Shown here: piece by piece, positions 22,294-34,151 of the stretch
Layout: each line of letters opens with the position of its first letter
Position numbering within the stretch: the first letter of the stretch is position 1
Source: Gymnopus androsaceus JB14
Lineage: Eukaryota > Basidiomycota > Agaricomycetes > Agaricales > Omphalotaceae
Length of the DNA: 64,000 nt
Assembly: GCA_009733575.1 (NCBI GenBank)
Contig: ML769393.1
Coordinates: forward strand, 510,447-574,446
Direction: 5' to 3'
Translations under genes and position numbers: made by a program
Notes under the pieces: generated by a model
Database searches by the model: none
Seen by the model: the letters and a program-made list of their open reading frames with translations, nothing else
Told to the model about the DNA's origin: nothing

Positions 22294-25200
22294 ATGGCCA
22301 GCAGCTATGATACTCGGCCAACCTCTATTCCCTCTGGCTCCACTCTACCTCGGCGCCCATCTTTTAACTACGAGGTTCTTTTCTGTTATTTATTTCTGCA
22401 AGCAAAGGCTCATTTTGTTTTCAGAGAGTTCGACCAGCAACTCCTCCTGAGCGACGTGGTTCACCTTCCTATGACTCTTATGCCTCTCGGTATTCAAGCT
22501 ACTCGACTTCCGATCCGTATCGTGAATATCAGAGGTACCCTAGCCCAGGAGTTTACGATCGATACCGTGATGTGCCCGTGGATATATCTTGGAACAAGTC
22601 TGCGTCCTATCCGAGTAAGCGTGGCTACGACTACTCTGGGCCCTCTCCCAGAGGCCGTGATAGAAGAGAATCTAGTGGGAGCGCGACGGCTAGGGAATTT
22701 GAACCTTCTGATTCATGGAAACATTCCAATGGATCGCAGGACCGAGAACGCAAAAGTTCCAGAGAATAGTGCGTGTTTTATTGTAATCTCTAACTCTTTC
22801 CTTTCTAATATCATTTAATATTAATTTTAGCTATTCTTCGGATAGATACTCTCCAAGGGATCGCGATCGAGACGACTATATAGGCAAGTCTTCACAGCCC
22901 TCAAGCACCCCTTCGTATAGTCAAGAAAGGCCATATTCAAGGGATTACCGTACTCCTGAACGAGCATCAGATTCATATAGATCTGCAAGGAACTCATACG
23001 ATCCCGATGAGTACCGGCGAAACCTTCGCTCTCCTTCCCGTTCCCCAAAACGACGTTATCGATCTGGATCGCGCTCCCGTTCACGGTCTTATAGTCCCTC
23101 ACCGCGTTTCCCTTCGCGCTCGCGGTCACGCACTCCTTCCAAACACTCTAGACTACCTGCGCACAGTTTCGAACCTGAGGCATCTGTTGCTGATTTTCCC
23201 GCTAGACCCTATCACTACCAAGATAGCTCTGCTGCGAACCAACCTTTATCTCTAATTCCAACTGAACCACGTCCAACTGTTGCATCTGCACTCCCTTCTT
23301 CTTCTGACAAAGACAAACCCGCTTCACCTTCACCATCCCAATCCTCCATCGCGTCGTCCAGAGAGACATCTGTCAAGCCTCCTGCGTCTCGAACGTCTGA
23401 TCCGGATGTCGGTAAGACATTGAGTACAACGGTAGGCGACAATCCGTCTGCCTCGGAATCAAAATCATCGCCGCTAAGCCAGCCTCCTAGTGGTTCCTCC
23501 CTAGGGTCTGCATCTGAACTTTCGAACGCAGTAACGAGCACACCAAAAACGGACGGAAGTAAAGGTGAGTAATTTTAAACAACGTGTATTCCTCCTTGAT
23601 TAACTCTTTTTCTAGATGCCGTCTCGGAAGTTTTAACGGTAAATGGTCAGACGGAAGTAAAGGCAAAACTCCCATACCTAGTGGAAGTAAAGGCAGAACC
23701 CCAGTACCTAATGAATACTTCTACATCATCAGCCCATGCCGAAGCCTTCAAATGCGTTGGGGTCAGCGTCTGATGCTTCCGGATCTTCAGTCGCTTCCGT
23801 TATTCCTCGCGATCCGGTGGTGACTACTCCTCGCGATCCAGTTGCTGCACCCCCACCCCCAGTTCACGTTGATCCTGTGCCTCTCGACTTACTCGATTAC
23901 AGCATTAAGGACGTTCCTAAACTATCAGAAGCGCCAACCGTGCGTGATGCTGTTCGCGTTGTGATCATGCGACGCCTTCTCGTGGATCGACAGACGCGTC
24001 ATGATCTCGTGGAACCACCTCTGTTGAGCAATCTCACTTTACCAAAGACTGATATCGAGAAACCGGTCCAGGAGACAAGCATACATGCTCTTATGACAGA
24101 GATGACGCATCCGGAAAGAGACCGTTTCAAAGCTCGGACGGAAACTTTTGGTCGGATGAAACAGTCTTTGGTGGAGAGATTCAAAGAACGACAGGACGAC
24201 CTGAAAACCAAAGTGCAGAAGCTCACGGAGGAATACATCGCTTTGCACGATAAATGGAAGGTCCACTGCGCGGGACTAGATCGACAAACTAGAACTAGGA
24301 GTGACACCCGAGCCACGGTTACTGCACCAGTCGCTGTCGCACCTCCTCCCATGACCGGCCGAACAACGAGGCGCTCTTCTGCCACTCTTGGAGACGCTGT
24401 TCGATCTGACCTTGAAATGGAACAGATAATTGCAAGTATTGGGTCCAACGAGGCGACTGACCCGAATCAGCTATGCCTCCGGAACGTTGCTATAATACCC
24501 GACATGATAGCTGTCGTTAGAGGAAAAGTCGACTACGTATACGACGACAACAATCTCCGTGTCGAGGACCCTGTCTCCTACTATGCACCCCAAACTGGCA
24601 TCCACGATTGGACGGAGGAGGAGAAACAGATTTTCATCGACAAATTTGCCATCTTTCCAAAACAGTTCGGCGCAATTTCAAGGTTTCTTCCTAATAAAAC
24701 AACAGCTCAATGTGTGGATTACTATTACCTGCACAAGAACGTGGATATCGACTTCAAAAACGTTGTGGCGATGAATGCTCCAGGTCGGAAAGGCAGGCGG
24801 CGCACCGCTAAGCGAAAGGCGAATGCGTTGCTTGCCGACATCCAGAAGCACGATGCTGAAGTTTCGGCTTCGGCTTCTGCAAGTGGCCGCAGTGGAAGAG
24901 GAGGACGGGCCAAACGACTTACACAGGCGGCAGCCATAGCTGTAACAACGCAGGCCCCGATATTTTCTCTGGAACCGCGGAGGCCGTCTTCCCGAAAGCC
25001 TAATACTCAACTAGAGAGTACTCCAACCACTGCCACTCCAACACCTGAGCCCGAAGCTAGACCTAAACGACGTCGTACCGCGGCCAATCGTACCTCTCTT
25101 GGAGCTAGCCAACAGGAAATAGAAGATGAGGATGTCTTCACTTCCAGTATGTGCTTTTTGTAATTGTGTTCGCTATATCGCTGACAATTATCAGGAGCCC

Positions 25201-26220
25201 GAAGCTACTAGTGTCGCATCTGAGCCTGAGCCTGAACCTGAACCCCGACCTGCCAAGAAACCCAGACGTGGTGGACGAAGAGTCAAATCTGCAGCCATGG
25301 TCTCAGACGATGTTGCTGAGGATGCATACACACCTCCACATGTTGCCGATCCCGACGTCGACGATCCTGCAGCCAGTGCGCGACAAAAGGTGAACAGTGA
25401 ATGGTCTGAAGCAGAAAAAGGTTAGTTAAGCAAGCCCTCTGTCTCATGTCCCTCATTCATATTTTCTCTCAGAACTGTTTCTGAAACTGCTCCGCCAGTA
25501 CGGGTTTGAACCTCTCAAGATTGCATCTGAGATAGAGAAAAAGGTGAGCGAAATACCTTGAGCATCGTCTTTGTTGCTAAATTCTTCCTCTAGTCTATCT
25601 CTCAGTGCAGTGACTATTATCGCGCAAATGAAGTTTCCCTAGGACTTCGTAAGATCGCCGAGAATGCTAAGAAAAAATCGACACCCAACGAGTCCTCCGA
25701 AACGAATGCGGTCTCTGGAACAGGAGCTACGGCGTCTTTTACTGGACCACAAGGTGACACTGACAACGCTACGATCGCACGAGCAGTAGCATCAGCGACA
25801 CCAGGTTTGGCCTTCCAGACAGCCTCTACTCCCTTTCCTGGTGACATGTCCGCGCTTTTTTCACATCCAGGCTTTACAAGATTCACTACGGGTGTGTCGC
25901 CCTATGGTGCTCCTTCTCAGCCCATGTCTCCAATGTTCGCGGGGCCAGTTTATACCACATCGAATTTCGGTTATCCGCCGCCACCAGGCTCTAGCACACC
26001 TGGTGCGACAGGACTATCACCATACACGGCTACTGCTAACGCAGCTTATGCTGGGAGACCATACATTCCCTATCCATTTCAGTACCAAGCTGGGTACTCT
26101 CCTTACCCTGTCGCTGCGCGCCCAACTGCAACTGCAGCCGCAGCTACACCATCTGCTCCAGGTCCTCAACCTAATAGTAATAATACTGCGGCACAGCCCT
26201 TTTATCCTGGATACACTTGA
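22294..26220 (+). CDS. SNT1/NCoR-like co-repressor with two SANT domains
   Basis: Scaffold of a Set3C/NCoR-type histone-deacetylase complex. It starts at the ATG at 22294 (MASSYDTRPTSIPS). The N-terminal third is disordered and Arg/Ser/Tyr-rich (SRSPKRRYRSGSRSRSRSYS), encoded over several exons with introns such as those after FNYE and after KSSRE. Downstream come a helical coiled-coil region (RFKERQDDLKTKVQKLTEEY), SANT1 (HDWTEEEKQIFIDKFAIFP to QCVDYYYLHKN, about 24605-24740), basic AT-hook-like patches (GRSGRGGRAKR; KKPRRGGRRVK) and SANT2 (EWSEAEKELFLKLLRQYGF to SQCSDYYRANE, about 25400-25630). The C-terminus is Pro/Tyr/Ala-rich. One junction near 25146-25195 does not keep phase with the obvious GT and AG, so a base may be missing there. 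Family call is from the paired SANT layout. Confidence 0.82.
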
Positions 26221-26452
26221 TATACGCTCAGATAGTACTGACGTTACAACTATTTATTCTGCTTGTTATCATTATAATACGTATTGAGTTCCGCTGGACT
26301 TTATTCAACAAACTTGCTTCCGTATCGTAGGGGTCAATAAAATTGAATAATGCTTGCTTGGTGTGATTTTAGATGTGACTGTTGTCACAGCATCTCTTCA
26401 CCACTTTCATCAGCTTTTACTAGCTTTACTCTCCACTTTTATTTTCCTCCAA

Positions 26453-27109
26453 ATGGCCAATAAGAAATCTGGCGCAACAGACAAGAAAGCGCCTGCCAAC
26501 AAAAAGGACGAGAAGAAGAAGGGCAAAGCTAGCGCTGATGGAGACGAGAAATCATCGTCAAAGGTGCAACGTCTTTCGGCGATGACACTGCTATAGATCT
26601 GGCTCTGAAACTATGATGGAAGCGTAGGGAAAGAGTGGTTTGAAAGCCGCCACTGCTGTAAATGTCCGCCACATTTTGTGCGAGAAACATTCAAAGGCGA
26701 CTGAGGCCCTGCAGAAAATCCAGGTAGCCTTCGAAGTCCTCGTTTCAAACTTTCTTGTATAAAACCTTGATCTGTGATCTTAGGAGGGGCAATCGTTCAA
26801 TAAAGTGGCCCAGGAGTACTCTGAGGATAAGGCCAAAGGTACGTACTCGTACTAACCCTCGTCCTCTAATAATGACCTAATTCGTTGCAGCTGGTGGAAG
26901 CTTGGGATGGATGGTAAGAGGCAGTATGGTGTGTTATGTCATCTTCGTACCTTCAAGATAACTGATTATTGATTGTTGCTTCCCAGGTGGGTACATTTCA
27001 AGACGCTGCTTTTGATCTTACCCCATCCACTGTCGACAAACCTATCGTCTCCCCTTTGGTGAAGACAAACTTTGGGTACCATATCATCATGGTGGAGGGT
27101 CGAAGATAG
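26453..27109 (+). CDS. Parvulin-type peptidyl-prolyl isomerase, PIN4/Par14-like
   Basis: Single-domain parvulin that catalyses cis-trans isomerisation of peptidyl-prolyl bonds; PIN4 relatives work in pre-ribosome maturation and in the nucleus. It starts at the ATG at 26453 with a Lys-rich N-terminal tail ([18 protein letters not shown]), as in PIN4. After the first intron comes [21 protein letters not shown], where VRHILCEKH carries the catalytic parvulin His. Further exons give [45 protein letters not shown], and the final [13 protein letters not shown] with the second conserved His. Four introns, all in phase. About 130 residues, the usual length. Intact. Confidence 0.93.
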
Positions 27110-27882
27110 CTCGTATCCAGCTCATAGCTTTCATAAAGTGTATCGAGCAATCCAATTCTATCCTTTTGAGCTCTGAGAGGAGAATGATGAATCTGGCTCG
27201 GTTTGATTCGAATTCAAAAAGTATAGGTACACAGGATGTTCGGGTTTCATGCAGCACTTCAAACTTACGACCGAATCGGAAGAAAGAGTGTAAACATCGG
27301 TCTGCATGCTGGATTCATTGTTTTGAAGAACCTCAGAGAAATAGAGAGTTCCGAAGATGAAATCGTATCCAAAGGATCATTATATCTTATTTACTGGAAT
27401 CGTCAGGTTCGGCCTATCGAAGCACCATTTACATATGTAGCCGAAGTATTACAAGTGCATTTCCACCAAACGGTGTTGCGGACAAGGATGGGATACGGAT
27501 ATTGGTCTGGCACGATATCCGTATCCCATCCTTGTCTTGTGCCAGACAGCCATAATAAGGAGTAAACGTGAATGAGATTTTCCAATAGGCGCTGAACTAG
27601 CGCTGGTTGACTGTCACTCTGATAAGCCGACTCTTTCGTCGACTAGATGACACTTCTTTGAAAGGTTTGAAGTCAAACTAACCTTGAGCCTTGTGGATTT
27701 CGCTATATTTTTCTGACCCTTATTCCAATTGCCCAACACATACACATCCTAACACTTGCATTTGAAAATGTTTGGAAAAAGTACAGTTTCAGTGGGAAAA
27801 ACTGCTCTGTGTAAGTTTCCTTTAGGTATAGCAATAATTATTTAATTGGGGACAATATCAGAAGCTAACAATACATAATTTC
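27110..27882. other. Intergenic with a long perfect inverted repeat
   Basis: 3' flank of the parvulin gene and of the NACHT-WD40 gene (convergent). It contains the hairpin at 27481-27536. Short frames here show no family features. Confidence 0.5.
27481..27536. repeat. Perfect 22-bp inverted repeat with 12-nt loop
   Basis: The arm 27481-27502 (gacaaggatgggatacgg...) is the exact reverse complement of 27515-27536, with spacer tggtctggcacg. The spacer's ggtctggcac also nearly pairs with gtgccagaca just downstream (27540-27549), so an alternative structure is possible. Confidence 0.9.
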
Positions 27883-30800
27883 TCAAGAGTCAACACAATG
27901 GAACCATTCTTCCCCATATAGACAACCATCAAAGGATAGCTTAGTGTATCCTGCTTGAGATATGATGCATGTGTTCTGAGGCCTCCATAGGAGTTTATGA
28001 AACTGGGGAGGAATCCAAATTATACCATGAGGGCAATTGGGAAAGGTAATCCATCCATCACTGGATAGACTCCAATTATTATGTGCTATAACACAGGTTA
28101 GAAACCAATTGTGGAAAAAATAAATTGGAACACTACCTTGTAACAATTGATGGTGGTATATAAGTGTGTTACTTGAGATTGGGGAATCACCTATCTGAGC
28201 ACCAGTGGTAGCATCCCAGATCCTTAGTGTCCTGTCATCAGAGCCAGACACAATCCTGATCCATCAGGTGAAAAGGCTACTGAATAGACAGAATCATCAT
28301 GACCTTCCAGAGGATCACCTACCTGAGCACCAGTGATGGTATCCCAGATCCTTAGTGTCTTGTCATGAGAGCCAGAAACGATTCTGGTCCCATCAGGTGA
28401 AATGGCCACTGCATGGACATAATCATCATGACCTTCCAGAGGATCACCTATCTGAGTATTAATAGTGGCATCCCAGATCCTTAGTGTTGTGTCATCAGAA
28501 CCAGACACAATTCTGGTTCCATCAGGTGAAAAGGCCACTGCACAGACATAACCATCATGACCTTTCAGAGGATTCCCTATCTGGGCACCAGTGATGACAT
28601 CCCAGATCCTTAGTGTCTCATCAGCAGAGCCAGACACAATCCTGGTTCCATCAGGTGAAAAGGCTACTGAACTAGACAGAATCATCATGACTTTCCAGAG
28701 GATCACCTATCCTGAGCACCAGTGATGGCATCCCAGATCCTTAGTGTCTTGTCATCAGAGCCAGATACAATCCTAGTTCCATCAGGTGAAAAGACCACAG
28801 CACGCACATAATCAGCATGACCTTCTAGAGGATTAACTATCTGTGTACCAGTGGTGGCATCCCAGATCCTTAGTGTCTTGTCATCAGAGCCAGACACAAT
28901 TCTGGTTCCATCAGGTGAAAAGGCCACTGCACGCACATAATCATCATGACCTTCTAGGGGATTACCAATCTGAGCCCCAGTGGTAGCATGCCAGATCCTT
29001 AGTGTCTTGTCAGCAGAGCCGGACACAATCCTGGTTCCATCAGGTGAAAAGGTCACTGAATAAACATAATCATCATGACCTTCTGGGGGATTGCCTATCT
29101 GAGCACCAGTGGCAGTGGCATCCCAGATCCTTACTGTCTTATCCATAGAGCCAGAAACAATTCTGGTTCCATCAGGTGAAAAGGCAACTGCATAAACATA
29201 ATCATCATGACTGTCCAGAGTACCAGCCTTGGCACCAGTGGTGGCATCCCAGATCCTTAGTGTCTTATCCACAGAGCCAGACAAAATCCTTTTTCCATCA
29301 GGTGAAAAGGCCACTGAAGAAACATAATCATCATGACCTTCCAGAGGATCCACTACTTGAGCACCAGTGGTGGCATCCCAGATCCTTAGTGTCCTGTCCC
29401 TTGACCCAGACACAATCCTTTTTCCATCAGGTGAAAAGACCACTGAAGAAACATAATCATCATGACCTTCCAGAGGATCCACTACTTGAGCACCAGTGGT
29501 GGCATCCCAGATCCTCAGTGTCTTGTCATGAGAGCCGGATACAATTCTTGTTCCATCAGGTGAAAAGGCCACTGCACACACATATTCATCATGACCTTCT
29601 AGAGGATCACCTATCTGAGAACCAGTTGTGGTATCACAGATCCTTAGTGTCTTGTCAGCAGAGCCAGACACAATCTTTGTTCCATTAGGTGAAAAGGCTA
29701 CTGAACTGACAAAACTGCCATGACTTTCAAAAGGATTACCTATCTGAGCACCAGTGGTGGCATCCCAAATCCTTACTGTCTTATCCATAGATCCAGACAC
29801 AATCCTTGTTCCATCAGGTGAAAAGGCCACCGTATTGACCCCATAGTCATGACCTTCTAGAGGATCACCTATCTGAGCACCAGTGATGGCATTCCAAATC
29901 CTTAGTGTCCTGTCCCTTGACCCAGACACAATCCTGCTTCCATCAGGTGAAAAAGTCACTGAATTTACACAATCCTCATGTCCATTCAATATTATATCAG
30001 TGATCTGGTGTTGTACCTGGTTTTCTATCCTCAAACTCCTTTTTACTTGAGGCTTACATTCCAAACTGGTTTTCCAAAATGGAATAATACTTAAGTATAG
30101 ATGGGGTGTCCTCCCTCTTACTTCACTGGTGGAAAATTGCATTAACAAATTCTGGAAGTATCTTGCCATCTGTGTAACCTCCAATGTAGAGCCGGTATAT
30201 AAGAGCTTCTGTAGACATTTCAGTCTTTTATCCACCCAATAGTTGCAAGTATAATCTGGTACTAACCTTGTGTACATCATCAATAGCCTCTCCACATTGC
30301 TGCAATTGGTCCAATACACTCATGGCTTCAATCCAATATATACCCTTTTCCTTCAAGAACTGTTGCAGTCTCTCTATAAAATCATCTTGGGTCTCAGATT
30401 TACTGAAATGATACCCCCAAAATTGGCAAGAATATTGGAGTGATTCACCTAGATTCTTTTGAACTTTTTCATGAAGATTTGGAACATTCTTATCAGGTAT
30501 GAAAGATGAAGGCAGTTCACATATATTGAATCTCAACTGTTCCATTATATTCAAACATGCAATAGTCAGTTTGAGATGATGTGCCTTCACCCACTCAATC
30601 TGCATCACCTTTAACAGATAGTCAGGAAAAGATGCATGAAATGTAAAAACACAGTCATTCTGATCTGAAATATAGACAAGGGCTTTCAGTTGTTCTATCA
30701 GATTGAGCACACTAGCCTCTTTCAAACTCAATAGGCTAGCTATGGCATTGCATGTCAATGGCTTTCCTGTGCAAATGATAGTATAAAGAATCATCCTATC

Positions 30801-31960
30801 CTGGTGGGTTTCATGAGGGGGGTTTTCACTTGAAATGACACTGCTTATAATTCCATCATAAAGTTGGTGCAAATCATGATGGTGATTAGTCTGCTTCAGT
30901 GAATTAGTTAGTCTGTCTTGTTGTCTTTCAAGATAGCTGCCACCCTTCACATGTTTCACTATGGTTGCTGCATAAATGAAAAGCTTTCCAGACAATGATG
31001 TAAGTTGCTGAAGTTCTTCCTCTGATGAGCATATTCCATCCAGTTCAGTTTTAACATAATTATATATATCTTCTTGGACTATACTTTCTTCAACTTGGTG
31101 AAGAATAAATTTATCAATATATGAAATTGGTTCAGATTGTATCAAGTTGCTTGCATCAACAAGCTGCTGGATTGCCTGCTCTGGGCGACTAGTCAAGAAA
31201 AACTTTAAGCCTGGCAATTCTCTTTTCTGAATTGCTGCTATGAGTGGTTTAAGAACCAATGAGACCCCTTCACATTCATCCAAAGCATCCACAACAAGAA
31301 CTGGTGTATATAGTCTTATTTTCTGTCTAATGGCTGCATTCCATGGCTGAACTAAGAGTGCTTTGATTTGCTCCTCTGGCTTCCTCACTGGATGATCAGG
31401 ATCTTCTTGCAAGATATTTTTAAGTGAAGCTGCAAATACATCAGAGAATTTTGCTAGCTGGTATGCCAATGTAGGAACAATCATTCGGTAATCCCTGCAT
31501 TCTGGGATTTGGCGTGAGCAGAAAAAGGTCCCAGCAAGTAGACCTTTCTCTTTTAATCTCATGCAAAAGGACATTGCAATTGTACTTTTGCCTGTTCCAG
31601 CCATTCCACACATCCAATAGCCAAGGGCACGATAAGGGCTATTGCTAGTTGCCCATCCCTCAATGTCATAAAGGATTTGTTTCCTTGTGCCTGAGCTACA
31701 TGACTTGCGAGCAAGTCTGATGCCCACATCTGCATCATAAAATGCCTGGGGTGAGTATGCCAGCTTTCTCATGATGATTTCCTATGAATTTCAAATAGTC
31801 AGTTTGCCACCTTCATCATTTTGTACTGCTTTAATTAAAAACTTGCCTGCAAAATTTTGGGATCTTGATAAGAAATGTATAGATTTCGCTGGACATTGTA
31901 GAACTCTCCACCATGTATACAAAAATCTTGAGCATTTGGAAACATTGTTGAAAAAGCCAT
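27883..31960 (-). CDS. NACHT-WD40 NLR-like protein, frame-disrupted
   Basis: Fungal NLR-like protein with an N-terminal motif, a NACHT NTPase and a WD40 sensor. The start is taken as the ATG at 31960 (MAFSTMFPNAQDFCIHGG), joined by a 65-nt GC-AG intron (31782-31846) to EIIMRKLAYSPQAF. Walker A is GMAGTGKST (near 31610) and Walker B LVVDALDECE (near 31300). After a 58-nt intron (30209-30266) come helical linkers and then 14 WD40 repeats, enough for two seven-bladed propellers. The final exon, after an intron near 28083-28137, reads WSLSSDGWITFP and ISQAGYTKLSFDG, the usual C-terminal cap of this family. Three one-base breaks lie in the repeats: near 28712 and 28670 (each an apparent insertion) and near 28258 (a deletion). 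Highly similar repeats are prone to assembly error, so function may be preserved. Confidence 0.85.
28190..30000 (-). repeat. Fourteen near-identical WD40 repeat units
   Basis: Units average about 43 codons, reading around FSPDGTRIVSGS and TLRIWDATTGAQIGDPLEGH. I count 14 RIW/RIC-type units. Neighbouring units differ by only a few bases, most clearly the pair around 29345-29520 with the shared AQVVDPLEGHDDY. Variation concentrates at a few positions per unit, for example the residues after GHDD and before TLRIW. Confidence 0.9.
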
Positions 31961-32427
31961 GATGGTGGTTGATGGTTAAGCATAACATTGTCATATTTCC
32001 CACATCACAATTCACATGACTTGAGGGCAGGCTATGTCCGCCAATTCCGAGATAAGACTTTCGTTCCACAAGTTTTCTGTCCTGCTTGCCGATATAGGCT
32101 TAACTGGCTTAACCCACTAGCCAAAGGAGACGATCATTCGGTAGAACCTGTGCACTGATCGAGAGGACAGCATTCCCAAAAAGGTTTACCGATAATTACT
32201 TATCATGGACTTTATAAAGGGCTTGCAAGTCGCCCTAGCAAGGTCCCTCAACTGCTGGTCTAGTTCCTCTCTTCAAGCGGCTTCATTTAAGCCAACTTAA
32301 AACCCGCTCTCTTTCATTCCATTCCATGTGCGTATCAGAACCGCATACCTTCTCTTACCAGATCTCCTCTTTGCTTCTTGCGCAGCAGCACCTCTACATG
32401 CAAGTGGCTCGTTCGGATTAATATTAA
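31961..32427. other. Divergent promoter region of the NACHT-WD40 gene
   Basis: Lies between the NACHT-WD40 gene (-) and the unknown gene at 32428 (+). No supported gene or recognisable operator. Confidence 0.4.
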
Positions 32428-33572
32428 ATGTTGTAAGTATTGAGCGTTCACTAAGTCTTACATTCATTTGGAAAAAAGAGACATCACGCCCAACTTCGAT
32501 TTGAACTCACTGCCAGTAATATCAGTAACTTATAAGAGAACCATCCGGAGTGCCAATTCAGAACGAAAATTTAGCCACGGAACCAGTCATCTTCGACTCA
32601 ATCTTTACATGGTTTTTGACTCAACCGACGGTTTTAAGATATGCTATGGTAGGTACACAAATAAAACACACGGTTTAGACCCCAATGACTGACAAGAAAA
32701 ACTTGTCCTTTCGAAATGTTGTGCCGGGCGGCTTGGCGACGTACTTTCGGTTGTTCAGTGGGACACAAAAAAAGTGTCGAGACAATGCTTGTCTTGTGTT
32801 CGGTGTGAATGCACAAGGATCCCGCTACGGGATGATAACTGACCCAAAAGGAGAACCCTTAGCTCAAGTGGGAGGCCCAACAATAGGAGGTACGTGAACT
32901 ACTGTTGTACTTCTCAATGTTGGGCTCATAATCTGCCGGTTTCGTTCATGAAAACGGAGAGTGCGCTAGAATTGCAAACGGGTGCTAATCCCAACGCAAT
33001 GGTTCATTCCTTTTTCCAAGAACAAACGGTGAAGGGCCTCAGGCCTCTCGAAGTTTTCGACGGTTGCCCTTGCCTTCAAGGGCAAGTTTCCCAACCCAAG
33101 TGTTGTCTCGGTCCTCTTTCAGGTCTTAGAGGAAACTAAGTGCAATCGTTTCTTCCTTTCAATCATGTCTAGCAGTCGTTGGAATTGATCAATCGACCAA
33201 ACAAATGTACGGGATGATAAGCGATCCTGCGGGACTCACCCTTGCTCGAGTAGGACCTGCATTCGCAGTAGGTATGTCACTCAGTGCTTTACTTTTCCAT
33301 CTCGGTCTCATCATCTACCAGTTACGTTCATGGATCAGCCCATGTTTGGCACTGCAGAGAAAGGGTTCCACCAAGGCCCAGATTCCATCGCCAAGTCCTC
33401 TGTCAAGGCATTGTTCAAGCAAAAGCAAGACCAGGTCGCTCAAGGCCTAAATTTGCACTCCCCAATAATCATATTTGCCAACGATTATTTCTATAAAACC
33501 TACGATTCGAAGTCCTGGATCATATTTCACTTCTTCGATTGGGACAAGTGTACTGGGAAAAAAACCGTGTAG
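32428..33572 (+). CDS. Unrecognised protein with duplicated C-terminal unit, probably disrupted
   Basis: No family recognised. An ATG at 32428 spliced over a 5' intron gives MLDITPNFDLNSLPVISVTY, then LRLNLYMVFDSTDGFKICYG. A one-base shift near 32690 (after GLDPN) leads into NLSFRNVVPGGLATYF. Two related units follow. Unit 1 has VFGVNAQGSRYGMITDPKG and EPLAQVGGP, then FMKTESALELQTGANPN. Unit 2 has VVGIDQSTKQMYGMISDPAG and LTLARVGPAFAV, an intron with an acceptor near 33321, then TFMDQPMFGTAEKGFHQGP and the end SWIIFHFFDWDKCTGKKTV. Unit 2 looks intact; unit 1 is decayed after its intron. No signal peptide or membrane helix is obvious. The gene could be a tandem duplicate pair in which only the second 3' end is good. 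Confidence 0.45.
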
Positions 33573-34151
33573 GGGGGGTTATTCGTCGAACAGCTACAAA
33601 GGATCGTGGGCAGATAGTTGTTGTTCTAAATGAACCTTCAACTTGGATCAACGTAGCAGTGCCACTGAGGGTAACTGGTGCTTCTTTACTTTTCGATCTT
33701 GCTCTCACTTCTTCTTCAGCTTAAGATACAAGAACGTGACCTCATTGCCTCCAGAACATGTTAAAAAAGATATATCATGGGGGATGAATGTCGATAAGTA
33801 TTAGGTACACGTAACGATCGTCTTGCGAATGGCTTGAAAAAGACGTTGAACTCATAGCAGTCCAGCTGGATGTACAGTTATTCACAGCTCCTGCGACGAG
33901 GTCAAGCGCGTCTCAACGAGCTCTAAAGATCTAAAGACTGGTGAAAAGTCCTTGGAGTTGTAAATAAACAGCGGTAGTGCGAGCTCGGGCAAGCGGACAT
34001 CATAACCTCGCAAAATATCAGTTTTATTACCAACGAAACCTGTGTTTCGTCTTCCGGGAATGTTTTCGGGCTGTTGTTGGGCTGTTTTCTTGCCTTGAAT
34101 ATATTACACTACCACTACTACCAACGAAGTAGGCGCAAGTAATACCAATTA
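33573..34151. other. Intergenic, no supported gene
   Basis: 3' flanks of two convergent genes. Nothing recognisable beyond a short cggg/gggctgttttc duplication near 34058-34092. Confidence 0.4.

Noticed and set aside
29176..29688. Plus-strand open frame of 170 codons across the WD40 array
   Set aside because: It is the antisense of the repeated WD40 units; its regularity comes from the repeats.
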